Shown here: positions 55,474-63,374 of the stretch, piece by piece
Layout: every line of letters begins with the position of its first letter
Numbering within the stretch: position 1 is the first letter of the stretch
NCBI GenBank assembly: GCA_020444245.1
Contig: JAHLLI010000020.1
Span: 1-64,000, forward strand
Length of the DNA: 64,000 bases
Direction: 5' to 3'
From: Actinomycetales bacterium
GTDB taxonomy: Bacteria > Actinomycetota > Actinomycetes > Actinomycetales > Cellulomonadaceae
Notes under the pieces: generated by a model
What the model saw: the letters and a program-made list of their open reading frames with translations, nothing else
Databases searched by the model: none
Told to the model about the DNA's origin: nothing
Program-made: the position numbers and the translations under genes

Positions 55474-56271
55474 TCACAGGTGCAGCTCGGCGACGTAGTC
55501 GCCGGTGGGCTCCGGCGAGCCGCCCTTCGGCTCCTCGGTGACCATGAACGCCGCCACGTCGGAGAGGTCACCCTCGACCAGGGCGGTGACCTCGCCGTCG
55601 TGCGGCATGAACGTCGGGCCGGCGGCCATCGAGCCGTCGGTGTGCATCATCCACACCTGGTAGACCATCCCGGCGTGGTCCGGCATCGGCACGTCGGCCC
55701 CCATGACGGCCGCCGCACCCACGTCCTCGCTCATCACCAGGTGGCTCGCGCCGAGCCCCAGGTCGTGGCTGACCATGTCGGGCGCGGAGACGATCCGCAT
55801 GACCTCGGCCTGGGTGGCGGCCAGCCCGTTGTCGCGCTGGGCCTGGACGAGCAGCGTCCCGCCGATCGCGAGCACGAGTGCCACCGCCGCGGCGGCCGCG
55901 GTCACCGGCCACGAGGCGAGCCACGACGACCGGGACCTGCGCCCGCGCAACGGCACGGGGGGAGCGGGAGGCGCGTCGCCGGCGGGCGTGGGGGCGACGG
56001 GTGCGTGCCCGGTCGCCGGCGCGGGGGTCGGGTCCACGGTGACCTGGGGCGGAAGCTGCGGCGTACGAGCGATCCGGGCGCGCACGGCGTCGCGCATCTC
56101 GGGCGGCAGCGCCACGGCGTCGGCGACCGCCATCGTGGTGGCCGCCTCGCCCAGCGAAGCGACCTCTGCGCGGCAGTCGGGGCAGCCGGGCAGGTGCGCC
56201 TCGAAGGCGGCCCGCTCCTCGGCGTCCAGGGCGTCCAGGACGTAGGCACCGGTCAGGGCGTGCAGGTTCAC
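55474..56271 (-). CDS. rskA: Anti-sigma-K factor RskA
   Basis: A 265-residue anti-sigma factor. The N-terminal zinc-binding motif is His26-x3-Cys30-x2-Cys33 (FEAHLPGCPDC). A proline-rich cytoplasmic linker follows, then one membrane helix near 112-137 and a C-terminal RskA domain (VYQVWMMHTDGSMAAGPTF). It holds SigK at the membrane until regulated proteolysis frees it. The GTG start overlaps the sigK stop (GTGA), the usual order. Confidence 0.94.
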   Translation of the reverse strand: MNLHALTGAYVLDALDAEERAAFEAHLPGCPDCRAEVASLGEAATTMAVADAVALPPEMRDAVRARIARTPQLPPQVTVDPTPAPATGHAPVAPTPAGDAPPAPPVPLRGRRSRSSWLASWPVTAAAAAVALVLAIGGTLLVQAQRDNGLAATQAEVMRIVSAPDMVSHDLGLGASHLVMSEDVGAAAVMGADVPMPDHAGMVYQVWMMHTDGSMAAGPTFMPHDGEVTALVEGDLSDVAAFMVTEEPKGGSPEPTGDYVAELHL

Positions 56272-56861
56272 CGTCCCCTCCCTTCGCTCACGTCCAGAGC
56301 ATCTCGCAACCGGATCAGGCCGTCCCTGATCCGGGTCTTGGCCGTCCCGAGCGGGACGGCGAGCACCGTCGAGACCTCCTGGTGGGTGTAGCCCCGCCAG
56401 TAGGCCAACTCGATGGCCTCGCGCTGGACCGGGCTGAGCCCGGCGAGCGCGCGCCTGAGCCGCTGACCGTCCAGGCTGCGCTCGGCGGCGGCCGGGACCT
56501 CGTCGTGGTGCGGCACCTCGTGCACCGCGGCGGCCCGCGCGGCGACCCCGGACTGGGTCTCCTCGCGGCGCACCCGGTCGACCGCACGCCGGTGGGCGAT
56601 GGTCATCATCCAGGCCATCGCGCTGCCCCGGGCCGGGTCGAAGCGGGGAGCCTGGCGCCAGATCTCGACCAGGGCCTCCTGGGCGACGTCCTGGGCCAGG
56701 TCCGGGTCACGCAGCACGCGCAGAGCCAGGCCGTGGACCGGGCCCGAGACCCGGGTGTAGAGCGCGTCGAAGGCCGCGGTGTCGCCCCTGGCGACCTCCG
56801 CGAGCAGCGACTCCGCGGTCGGGGCGCCCTGCGACGCCCCGACCGCGCGCTCGGAGTCCAC
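56268..56861 (-). CDS. sigK: ECF RNA polymerase sigma factor SigK
   Basis: A 197-residue ECF sigma factor. Region 2 holds FDALYTRVSGPVHGLALRV, DVAQEALVEIWRQAPRFD and AMAWMMTIAHRRAVDRVRR. Region 4 is LSPVQREAIELAYWRGYTHQE with PLGTAKTRIRDGLIRLR. The neighbour RskA identifies it as SigK type. In mycobacteria SigK drives MPT70/MPT83 secreted proteins; here a repeat-rich lipoprotein gene lies 3 bp upstream and may be its target. The GTG start follows that gene directly. Confidence 0.94.
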   Translation of the reverse strand: MDSERAVGASQGAPTAESLLAEVARGDTAAFDALYTRVSGPVHGLALRVLRDPDLAQDVAQEALVEIWRQAPRFDPARGSAMAWMMTIAHRRAVDRVRREETQSGVAARAAAVHEVPHHDEVPAAAERSLDGQRLRRALAGLSPVQREAIELAYWRGYTHQEVSTVLAVPLGTAKTRIRDGLIRLRDALDVSEGRGR

Positions 56862-56864
56862 GCC

Positions 56865-57116
56865 TCAGCCGTTCCCCTCGGTCATGGTGTCGTCGGACAT
56901 GGTGTCGTCGGTCATGGTGTCGTCGGACATGGTGTCGTCGGACATCGAGTCCTCCGTCATGGAGTCGTCGGTCATGGTGTCGTCGGTCATCGTGTCCTCG
57001 GTCATCGTGTCCTCGGTCATGGTGTCATCCGAGGCGGGCGTGGTGTCGTTGCAGGCGGTGAGCAGCCCCGCGGCGAGCAGTGCTGCTGCGGGCAGGGCGA
57101 TCATGCGGCGGTTCAT
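56865..57116 (-). CDS. Short lipoprotein made of acidic pentapeptide repeats
   Basis: An 83-residue predicted lipoprotein. The signal peptide ends in lipobox LTAC with Cys22, and most of the rest is ten units of the form (T/S)M(T/S)(D/E)D. The mature part is almost only Asp, Glu, Met, Thr and Ser, so it is strongly acidic and Met-rich, as in MXKDX-like pentapeptide repeat proteins. GGGGGA precedes the ATG. It lies 3 bp before sigK, probably in one transcript. No fasciclin domain is present, unlike MPT70-type SigK targets. Metal binding is possible but unproven. Confidence 0.78.
   Translation of the reverse strand: MNRRMIALPAAALLAAGLLTACNDTTPASDDTMTEDTMTEDTMTDDTMTDDSMTEDSMSDDTMSDDTMTDDTMSDDTMTEGNG
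56881..57030. repeat. Ten tandem 15-bp repeats inside the lipoprotein gene
   Basis: Ten complete units similar to GTCATGGTGTCGTCG run without gaps; several are identical and the rest differ by 1-4 bases. The unit length keeps the reading frame, so copy number can vary without breaking the gene. Confidence 0.95.
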
Positions 57117-57559
57117 GCGTCCCCCAAGGGTCGGAGCAGTTCCGGACACCTCGTCTTCGCGCGCCGCGCACGACCGGATGGGATCGCCTGACCGCGCATC
57201 ACCGGAAGGCGTCGACCTCTTGAGCGATCGCTCGAGTCGTGCGCGCTACGCCACGGACGCGTGGGTCGCCGCGATCGAGCCGACCGTGGTTCGGGGACGG
57301 CCTGGCCGAGACGGTCACGTCGCTGGACGGGCTCGGCCCGGTCGCCCGCCGCGCGCTGCGGGCCCGCACGGGCCGGCTCCGCCGCCGCTGACCCGGGGAC
57401 CGAACGGCCCTGAGCGCCCCACGCGGATCAGGTGACCGGTGGGGCGCACGGGCAACGTGAGACGTCTCGCTGGCCCCTCCTGCACCGTGCGTCACACGAT
57501 CCGCGTGGGCTGCTCACCACGCCGGCGCGGGCGGACCCCTGAGGCGGCGGCGCCCGGCG
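57117..57559. other. 443-bp region with only a possible gene remnant
   Basis: No complete gene is supported. On the plus strand two neighbouring frames carry short protein-like stretches: RYATDAWVAAIEPT (about 57240-57281) and, in another frame, WFGDGLAETVTSLDGLGPVA (about 57287-57346), ending at a TGA at 57392-57394. They could be a frameshifted 3' remnant of a lost gene, or chance. The promoter of the repeat lipoprotein operon should also lie here on the minus strand. Confidence 0.35.
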
Positions 57560-59077
57560 CTACGCCTCCGTGCTGGCGGCGGGCTCCACGGCGGTGCCGT
57601 TCCCGTCGGTGTAGCGCTGGATCAGCGCCTGGATGTCGATGCCCGTGGTGTTCTTGAGCATCGCCATGGTCTGGGTGAGGTTGTCGGTGACCTGCTTGGG
57701 CAGCGCGGCGGCGCCGTCCGTGGACAGCACGGTGAGCTGGTCGATCGCGGCCATCGGCGAGGCCACCTCGCGGGCGATCTGCGGCAGGACCTCGACGAGC
57801 ATCTGCAGCACGGCCGCCTCGTTGTAGCGGGCGAACGCCTCGGCGCGCTTATTCATCGCCTCGGCCTCGGCCTGGCCGGTCGCGAGGATCGCGCTCGCCT
57901 CCGCCTCGCCCTCGGCGCGCACCGCCTCGGCCTGCGCGACGCGGAGCGCCTTGTCCGCCTCACCGCGGCGCTTGCCCTCGATCGCCTCGGCGTCGGCGAG
58001 CGCCGATCGGCGGGCCTTCTCAGCCTCGCCGGAGAGCCGCTGCTGCTCGGCGTCGGCCTGGGCCGCGGCGATGCTCGCCGCCTTGCGCGCGTCCGCCTGG
58101 GCGATCGCGGCGTTGCGGTCCGCCTCGGCCTCCTGCTCGACGCGGTACCGCGCCGCGTCGGCCGGCTTGCGCACCTCGGTGTCCAGCTGACGCTCGGTCA
58201 GCGCGGCCTGGCGCACGGCGACCTTCTCCTGCTCGGCGAGGATCGCCTGGTCCCGGTCTGCCTGGGCGAGCGGGCCGGCCGCGGCGGCCTGCGCGGCGGC
58301 GGCGTCGGTCTCGGCCTTGATCTCGGACTGCTTGAGTGCGAGCTGGCGCTGGCTGATCGCGATCTCCTGCTCGGCGGCGATCCGGGCCTGCTCGGCGGCC
58401 TGACGGGCGTTGGCCTCGGCGATCGCGGCGGTCTGGCCCACCCGCGCGGCCTCGGGCCGGCCGAGGTCGGACAGGTACGTGCCGTCGTCGGTGATGTCCT
58501 GGATCTGGAAGGTGTCCAGCACCAGGCCCTGCCCGGTGAGGGAGGACTCGGACTCGTCGGCGACGCGCTGGGCGAAGGCGGCGCGGTCCCGGATGATCTG
58601 CTCGACGGTGAGCGAACCCACGATCGACCGCAGCGAGCCGGCGAGCGTCTCCTGGGTGAAGGTCTCGATCTCGCTCTGCTGGGTGAGGAAGCGCTGGGCG
58701 GCGGCCCGGATGGAGTCCTCGTTGCCGCCGACCTTGACGATCGCGACGCCGTCGAGGTTGAGCTTGACGCCCTGCCCGGACACCGCGCCGCGGATCTGCA
58801 CCATGATCCGGCGGCTGGACAGGTCCAGGATGTGCAGCCGCTGCACGAACGGGATGACGAACACCCCGCCGCCCATCACGACCTTCTGGCCGGACAGGTC
58901 GGTGGAGACCTGCCCGGTCTCGGGGTTCTTCACCTGCCGGTTGCCCTTGCGGCCGGTGACGATGAACGCCTCGTTGGGCCCTGCGACGCGGTACCGCGAG
59001 GCGATGATCAGGCCGGTGAAGACGACGAGGAGGACGAGACCGAGGACGGCAGCGAGCGTGATGTCGAAGCCGGGCAT
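57560..59077 (-). CDS. Flotillin-like SPFH/Band 7 membrane scaffold protein
   Basis: A 505-residue protein with one N-terminal membrane helix near residues 8-28 and an SPFH domain (about 30-210; YRVAGPNEAFIVTGRKGN, then MVQIRGAVSGQGVKLNLDG). A long Glu/Ala-rich coiled coil (about 215-430) and a hydrophobic end region follow. Flotillins organise ordered membrane patches and act in membrane stress, division and secretion. An NfeD-like gene lies 94 bp upstream on the same strand, the pairing seen in Bacillus yuaF-yuaG. Confidence 0.93.
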   Translation of the reverse strand: MPGFDITLAAVLGLVLLVVFTGLIIASRYRVAGPNEAFIVTGRKGNRQVKNPETGQVSTDLSGQKVVMGGGVFVIPFVQRLHILDLSSRRIMVQIRGAVSGQGVKLNLDGVAIVKVGGNEDSIRAAAQRFLTQQSEIETFTQETLAGSLRSIVGSLTVEQIIRDRAAFAQRVADESESSLTGQGLVLDTFQIQDITDDGTYLSDLGRPEAARVGQTAAIAEANARQAAEQARIAAEQEIAISQRQLALKQSEIKAETDAAAAQAAAAGPLAQADRDQAILAEQEKVAVRQAALTERQLDTEVRKPADAARYRVEQEAEADRNAAIAQADARKAASIAAAQADAEQQRLSGEAEKARRSALADAEAIEGKRRGEADKALRVAQAEAVRAEGEAEASAILATGQAEAEAMNKRAEAFARYNEAAVLQMLVEVLPQIAREVASPMAAIDQLTVLSTDGAAALPKQVTDNLTQTMAMLKNTTGIDIQALIQRYTDGNGTAVEPAASTEA

Positions 59078-59171
59078 GGCGGGCTGGCCTTTCCGGGCGC
59101 GAGGGGCGCCCCGGTGCGAGGTGGAGGCGGCGGGCGGTCCCCCGAGTCCGTCCGCCGGAAGGCTCGGCCGG

Positions 59172-59666
59172 TCAGGTCTGTCGGGCGACCTTGACCGAGG
59201 TGGGGCTCAGGACTGCGGTGACGACGACGGCGGTCCCGCCGGAGAGCGGCTCGTCCGCGCGGGCGTTGAGGCGCGTGATGTGACCGGCGGCGACGACGCT
59301 GACCATCCCGTAGCCGTCGTCGGGAACCGCCTCGACGACGGTCCCGGCCAGGCCGACGAGGCCGGCGGTCCGCACGGTCGCGTCGTCGCCGCCGCGCATC
59401 AGGCGCGAGCTCACCACGCCCACCGCAGCCCCGACGGCGACGCCGGCGAGCAGACCCGCGCCGATCGCCACGCCGCTCGAGGCGCCGGCGTTGAGCGTGA
59501 GCGCGCCGACGAACCCGAAGGCGGCGAGGAAGGCGGCGACCGCCAGACCGGAGAAGGCGTCGGGCCCGACGCCCTCCAGGACGCTGTCGAAGATGTCGCC
59601 GATCACCAGCGAGATGAGCAGCAGGAGGATGCCGACGCCTCCGATGACGAGCATCGTGAGCTGCAT
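59172..59666 (-). CDS. NfeD/YuaF-like membrane protein, flotillin partner
   Basis: A 164-residue protein with three predicted membrane helices (near 5-25, 38-60, 66-88) and a C-terminal small beta-barrel of the OB type (GLAGTVVEAVPDDGYGMVSV, then GGTAVVVTAVLSPTSVKV). The ATG at 59666 begins the hydrophobic segment. A purine-rich AAGGAC lies about 9 nt upstream. NfeD-like proteins bind flotillins and help place them. It should be the first gene of the two-gene unit. Confidence 0.85.
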   Translation of the reverse strand: MQLTMLVIGGVGILLLLISLVIGDIFDSVLEGVGPDAFSGLAVAAFLAAFGFVGALTLNAGASSGVAIGAGLLAGVAVGAAVGVVSSRLMRGGDDATVRTAGLVGLAGTVVEAVPDDGYGMVSVVAAGHITRLNARADEPLSGGTAVVVTAVLSPTSVKVARQT

Positions 59667-59825
59667 GCCGGTCCGTCCTTCCCCCTGCGTCGGCCGCGCA
59701 GCCGCGCGGCTCCGGGCACCCAAGCGGGAGGGTAGCGGGAGACGCGGTCGCGCGCTGGCGGCTCACCCGAACGCCCACCCGGTCGACCGCGTGCCCGTGC
59801 GCGGCGTGCGGCTATGAGCGGATGT

Positions 59826-60245
59826 TCATCCGCCGAAGGCGAGGGTCTCGAGGCCGTCCGGGTAGAGCGGGTAGGGACTTCCTTCGCGGGGCCGCCAGGT
59901 GCCGATGTGGGGGGCGTCGCGGCAGGGGATCGGCACCCGGTCGTAGTCCTCGGGATCGGCGAAGCGCGCCTCGTGCACGACGACGATCTCGTGGCCGGGT
60001 TCCCCATCGAGGACGAAGAGGTTCTCGAGGACACCCAGCTTCCCACCCACGACGATCTCGAGCCCGTACTCCTCGGCGAACTCACGAACGAGGGTCTGCG
60101 CAGCGTGCTCGCCGAACTCGATGCCGCCGCCGCTGGCGCGGTGATAGGTCCGGCCCGCTGCCGGTTCGGACTCCTCGTCCACGAAGATCGCCCCCGTCAC
60201 GGGATGACGGATCACTGCGACGGCAAGAGCACGAGGCTGCGGCAC
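59826..60245 (-). CDS. NUDIX hydrolase
   Basis: A 139-residue NUDIX protein. The box fits G-x5-E-x7-REUxEExGU (GGIEFGEHAAQTLVREFAEE near residues 41-60). Such enzymes hydrolyse nucleoside diphosphates linked to another group. I preferred the GTG at 60245, since TAGTCT (60258-60253) is 7 nt before it and predicts a leaderless mRNA. The ATG at 60314 would add 23 residues of less typical sequence. Substrate unknown. Confidence 0.88.
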   Translation of the reverse strand: MPQPRALAVAVIRHPVTGAIFVDEESEPAAGRTYHRASGGGIEFGEHAAQTLVREFAEEYGLEIVVGGKLGVLENLFVLDGEPGHEIVVVHEARFADPEDYDRVPIPCRDAPHIGTWRPREGSPYPLYPDGLETLAFGG

Positions 60246-60252
60246 GATGCCG

Positions 60253-60258
60253 AGACTA
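60253..60258 (-). promoter_or_regulatory. -10 box of the NUDIX gene, predicted leaderless
   Basis: TAGTCT on the minus strand is 7 nt before the GTG at 60245. No TTGACA-like -35 box is evident. Confidence 0.45.
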
Positions 60259-60314
60259 CGACCGTAGGTCGCGGCACCCGCGGCAGGGCGGACGACGCCA
60301 TACCGCCATGCCAT

Positions 60315-60726
60315 CAGCGGGCACTTGACCCGAGTGGGGAGTGAATCCCTCGCCAGGCGAGGCTGCGCTTCCCCGGTTCCGGTGCTTTCACAGCGCCGGC
60401 GGTGATCTGGGGAACGGGACCCACGCCGGGCGAGGCCACGGCTCCCCACTTCACCGCGAGCGTCGCGCGACCGGGGCTCGCACATCGGCTCCGGGTATCT
60501 CGTCGGGGCTGCGCCGGTCCAGACCCACGGGTTCTGCTCGAGATCGTCAGCGCGAGGTGACGACTTGGAGCGCCGACGACGGTCTCGGTCCATGGAGGAG
60601 CGGCAGAGGTCTGGTGAGGTCGCACGTCTGGCGCCAGGTCGCAGGTTCGAGAGTGCGACCTCACCGCACGTGCGACTTCGCGACACACGGCGGCATGACT
60701 CCGCCGATCACACCTTGCTGACGGAC
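60315..60726. other. 412-bp region between NUDIX and dipZ genes
   Basis: No gene is supported. The main structure is the 53-nt inverted repeat at 60613-60665 near the dipZ 3' end. The rest shows no repeat or recognisable protein stretch. Confidence 0.5.
60613..60665 (-). terminator. Perfect 13-bp inverted repeat downstream of dipZ
   Basis: GGTGAGGTCGCAC (60613-60625) and GTGCGACCTCACC (60653-60665) pair perfectly around 27 nt, which contain the palindrome TGGCGCCA and a further AGGTCGCA copy. It starts 61 nt past the dipZ stop and could end that transcript. Confidence 0.55.
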
Positions 60727-62430
60727 CTACCCGAACGTGAAGGCGTACGCCTGGACACCCACCGGCAGCGACAGGTGCAGCACGCCGGTCGTCGCCGGTC
60801 CGTCGTAGAGCGTGTGGAGGGTTGGGGCTCCGGTCACCTCGACCTGCGTGGTCACGCCGCCGACGGTGGCCGTCACCGTGCCCTCCCCGGCCAGGACCAG
60901 GTGCACGCGCGCGGCGTGGAAGCTCAGCGCGAGCTCGGCACCCGACCCGGCCTCGGCGTACTCCGGCTGGACGGTCCAGGTGCCGCCTAGCGAGAAGGTG
61001 TCCTGAGGCGGGGTCGGGTCCAGGGTGTACGCGGCGGCCGAGCCCGCGGCCACGTCGGCGTTGGTGTGCGGCCCCATCCGTGCAGCGCCCAGGTAGGTCT
61101 CGGCCGTCCGCCCGGCGGTCAGGGCAGAGCCGTCGGCCGTCACCGTCTGGCTCGGAGCCGCGCGGTCGAGCCCCAGCAGGTCGCGGATCAGGGCCTCGGT
61201 CTCGGCGTAGGCGCCTTCGCCGTAGTGCACCTGCCGGACCTCGCCGGTGCGGTCGATGAGGTAGTGCGCGGGCCAGTAGCGCTGGTCGTAGGCGCGCCAG
61301 GTGCGGAAGTCGTTGTCCAGCGCGATGGGGTAGGTCACGCCGAGCCGTGCGGCGTTGTCGGCGACGTTGGCCTCGACCTTCTCGAACGCGAACTCCGGCG
61401 AGTGCACGCCGAGCACCACGAGCCCGTCGTCCGCGTACTCGTCGTGCCACGTGGTCAGGTAGGGCAGGGTCCGCTGGCAGTTGATGCAGGAGTACGTCCA
61501 GAAGTCCAGCAGCACGACCTTGCCGTGCAGGTCGGCCAGCGTCAGCGGGTCGGAGTTGAGCCACCCGGTCAGACCGGTCAGCTCGCGGGCCGGGCCGCAG
61601 TCGGCGAGCCGGGACGGGTCGGCCTCGCACTGGTCGAACGTCATCACCTCGGCCGCGTTGGCCGTCGGGCCGCCCGCCGAGCCGGACGAGCCGCCGTCCC
61701 GTCCGGCCAGGGCGTCGAGCTCGGCGCGCACGCCGGCGTCGTTCTCCACCCGGTCGCTGACGCCGGCCAGCCAGGTCGGGGTCAGCCGCTGGAGCGGCTC
61801 GGCGACGTTGAACGCGAGGACCAGCGCCGTGGCGACCATCACCGCGCCGCCGACCTGCCGGACCCGCGGGGTGTGCTCGCGCACGGCCTTGACCCGGCCC
61901 AGGATCGCCCCGCCGGCCGAGGCCATCACCAGCAGCGGGATCGCGACGCCCACGGCGTAGGCCAGGGTCAGCACGACCAGCCCCGGACCGATCTGCGCGG
62001 TGGCAGCGAGCACGGTGATCGACGCCAGCACCGGCCCGGCGCACGGCACGAACACCAGGCCCAGGCCGAGGCCCAGGACGAAGCCGTTGCCGTCCCGGTT
62101 CAGCGCCGGCATCCGGGTGCGCGCGAACGGTGCCTCGAGCAGGTGCCCCAGCCTCGGCCACAGGAGCCCGAGGCCGACGACGGCGAGGATCGCGACCCCG
62201 ACCCAGCGCAGCAGGTCCTGCGGCAGGTGCAGCAGGCTCAGCAGCGCGCCGCCCAGCAGCGTGAACACCGCGAAGGACACCACCAGCCCGCCGATCACGA
62301 CGAAGGGCCGCCGCCGGGAGCCCGGCCCCGGCGCGGCGCTGGTGAGCACCACCGGCAGGATCGGCAGCACGCACGGGGACAGGGCGGTGATCAGGCCGGA
62401 GACGAGTCCGACGAGCACGAGCGTGGTCAT
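60727..62430 (-). CDS. dipZ: DipZ-type fusion: CcdA electron-transfer membrane domain plus thioredoxin-like domain
   Basis: A 567-residue protein. Residues 1-240 form a CcdA/DsbD-like six-helix domain with the two redox Cys (in SPCVLP and VPCAGPVLA). An exported thioredoxin/TlpA-like domain follows with CINC (near residues 315-318) in DFWTYSCINCQRTLPYL. The last 140 residues are a beta-rich carbohydrate-binding-like domain ending VGVQAYAFTFG. This is the plan of mycobacterial DipZ. It should carry reducing power across the membrane. The thiol peroxidase gene upstream on the same strand fits a redox theme. Confidence 0.93.
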   Translation of the reverse strand: MTTLVLVGLVSGLITALSPCVLPILPVVLTSAAPGPGSRRRPFVVIGGLVVSFAVFTLLGGALLSLLHLPQDLLRWVGVAILAVVGLGLLWPRLGHLLEAPFARTRMPALNRDGNGFVLGLGLGLVFVPCAGPVLASITVLAATAQIGPGLVVLTLAYAVGVAIPLLVMASAGGAILGRVKAVREHTPRVRQVGGAVMVATALVLAFNVAEPLQRLTPTWLAGVSDRVENDAGVRAELDALAGRDGGSSGSAGGPTANAAEVMTFDQCEADPSRLADCGPARELTGLTGWLNSDPLTLADLHGKVVLLDFWTYSCINCQRTLPYLTTWHDEYADDGLVVLGVHSPEFAFEKVEANVADNAARLGVTYPIALDNDFRTWRAYDQRYWPAHYLIDRTGEVRQVHYGEGAYAETEALIRDLLGLDRAAPSQTVTADGSALTAGRTAETYLGAARMGPHTNADVAAGSAAAYTLDPTPPQDTFSLGGTWTVQPEYAEAGSGAELALSFHAARVHLVLAGEGTVTATVGGVTTQVEVTGAPTLHTLYDGPATTGVLHLSLPVGVQAYAFTFG

Positions 62431-62531
62431 GCACGGTGTTCGGCTCCGCCGCCCCGGCGGATGGGCCGGGCGACGCCCGAGCCGTCGGCCACGGCCCCGA
62501 TGCGCGCGTCACACCCGACGCGAGCGCCCGC

Positions 62532-63023
62532 TCACCCCAGCGCGGCGACCGCCGCGTCGTAGTCGGGCTCGTCGCCGATGAACGGCACCACCTCGGTGTG
62601 CAGCACCGTGCCCTCGGCGTCCAGCACGACCACGGAGCGGGCGTAGAGCCCACGCATGACGCCGTCGGTCATCAGCACGCCGTAGTCCTCGCCGAACGTC
62701 GACCGGAAGCCCGAGCCCACCACCACGTTCTCGATGCCCTCGGTGGTGCAGAACCTCCGCATCGCGTACGGCAGGTCCATCGAGGCGCACACCACCGTCG
62801 TGTCCGGCAGGCCCGCGGCGATCTCGTTGAAGCGGCGCACGCTCGTGGCGCAGGTCGCGGTGTCCAGGCTCGGGAAGATGTTCAGCACCGTGCGGCGCCC
62901 GGGGCGCGTCACGTCGGACAGGTCCTGCCCGGTGAGCGTGAACTCCGGCGCACGGCTGCCCACCGGGGGCAGCTCCCCGACGGTGTGCACCGTCGTGCCG
63001 TTGCGCAGCTCAGTGGTCGCCAT
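62532..63023 (-). CDS. tpx: Thiol peroxidase (Tpx, atypical 2-Cys peroxiredoxin)
   Basis: A 163-residue peroxiredoxin. The peroxidatic Cys is in SLDTATCATSVRRFNE (near residue 58) and the resolving Cys in MRRFCTTEG (near 92), the Tpx pattern. It reduces hydrogen peroxide and alkyl peroxides with thioredoxin. GGAGG stands 5 nt before the ATG. It is 101 bp upstream of dipZ and in the same direction. Confidence 0.94.
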   Translation of the reverse strand: MATTELRNGTTVHTVGELPPVGSRAPEFTLTGQDLSDVTRPGRRTVLNIFPSLDTATCATSVRRFNEIAAGLPDTTVVCASMDLPYAMRRFCTTEGIENVVVGSGFRSTFGEDYGVLMTDGVMRGLYARSVVVLDAEGTVLHTEVVPFIGDEPDYDAAVAALG

Positions 63024-63137
63024 CCATGCCTCCGTGGGTTCGTCGTGCGGCGGCGCACGCCGCCATCGGTGCGCAACGCGGGACCGCCCGGCGGTATGCC
63101 CTGCGGTCATTCGTCGCCGAGCGGATACCATCGGGCG
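63024..63137 (+). promoter_or_regulatory. Divergent tpx/ileS promoter region
   Basis: This stretch separates tpx (minus) from the ileS leader (plus). TACCAT (63126-63131) is a likely -10 box for the ileS leader, starting RNA near 63138. No clear -35 box or tpx promoter could be pinned down. Confidence 0.4.
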
Positions 63138-63366
63138 CACAGGCGTCGACCCGGCCATCACCGGCGAGCCTCCGGAAGAACGGGCCGGCCCGCCAAGCCA
63201 TCGGCTGGGCACCGGCCTCAGTAGAACCGGACGGGGCAGGCCCGTCACAGCCGTCGGAGAGTGGCCGTCGTGACCTCCGGGCGCGGTCGGCAAGCGGGGT
63301 GGTACCGCGGTGACGCCTACCGGGCGTCGTCGTCCTCGTGACCGACACGTCCTACCGGACGAGGAG
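63138..63366 (+). promoter_or_regulatory. T-box riboswitch of ileS, translational type
   Basis: The leader has the features of actinobacterial ileS T-boxes. A short stem I has an isoleucine specifier codon ATC (63157-63159, in CCGGCCATCACCGG). Conserved GAGCCTCCGGAAGAAC follows, then AGTAGAACCG with GGCCCGTCACAGCC, and the T-box core GCGGGGTGGTACCGCGG (63294-63310), which binds the uncharged tRNA end. No terminator is present. Instead TCCTCGT (about 63333-63339) can pair with ACGAGGA (63359-63365), hiding the GAGGAG ribosome-binding site. Uncharged tRNA-Ile should open it and raise ileS translation. Confidence 0.9.
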
Positions 63367-63374
63367 ACCGCCGC

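Noticed and set aside
56881-57030. Regular repeats considered as a CRISPR array
   Set aside because: Units are 15 bp, directly abutting, without spacers, and encode in-frame pentapeptides of a lipoprotein.
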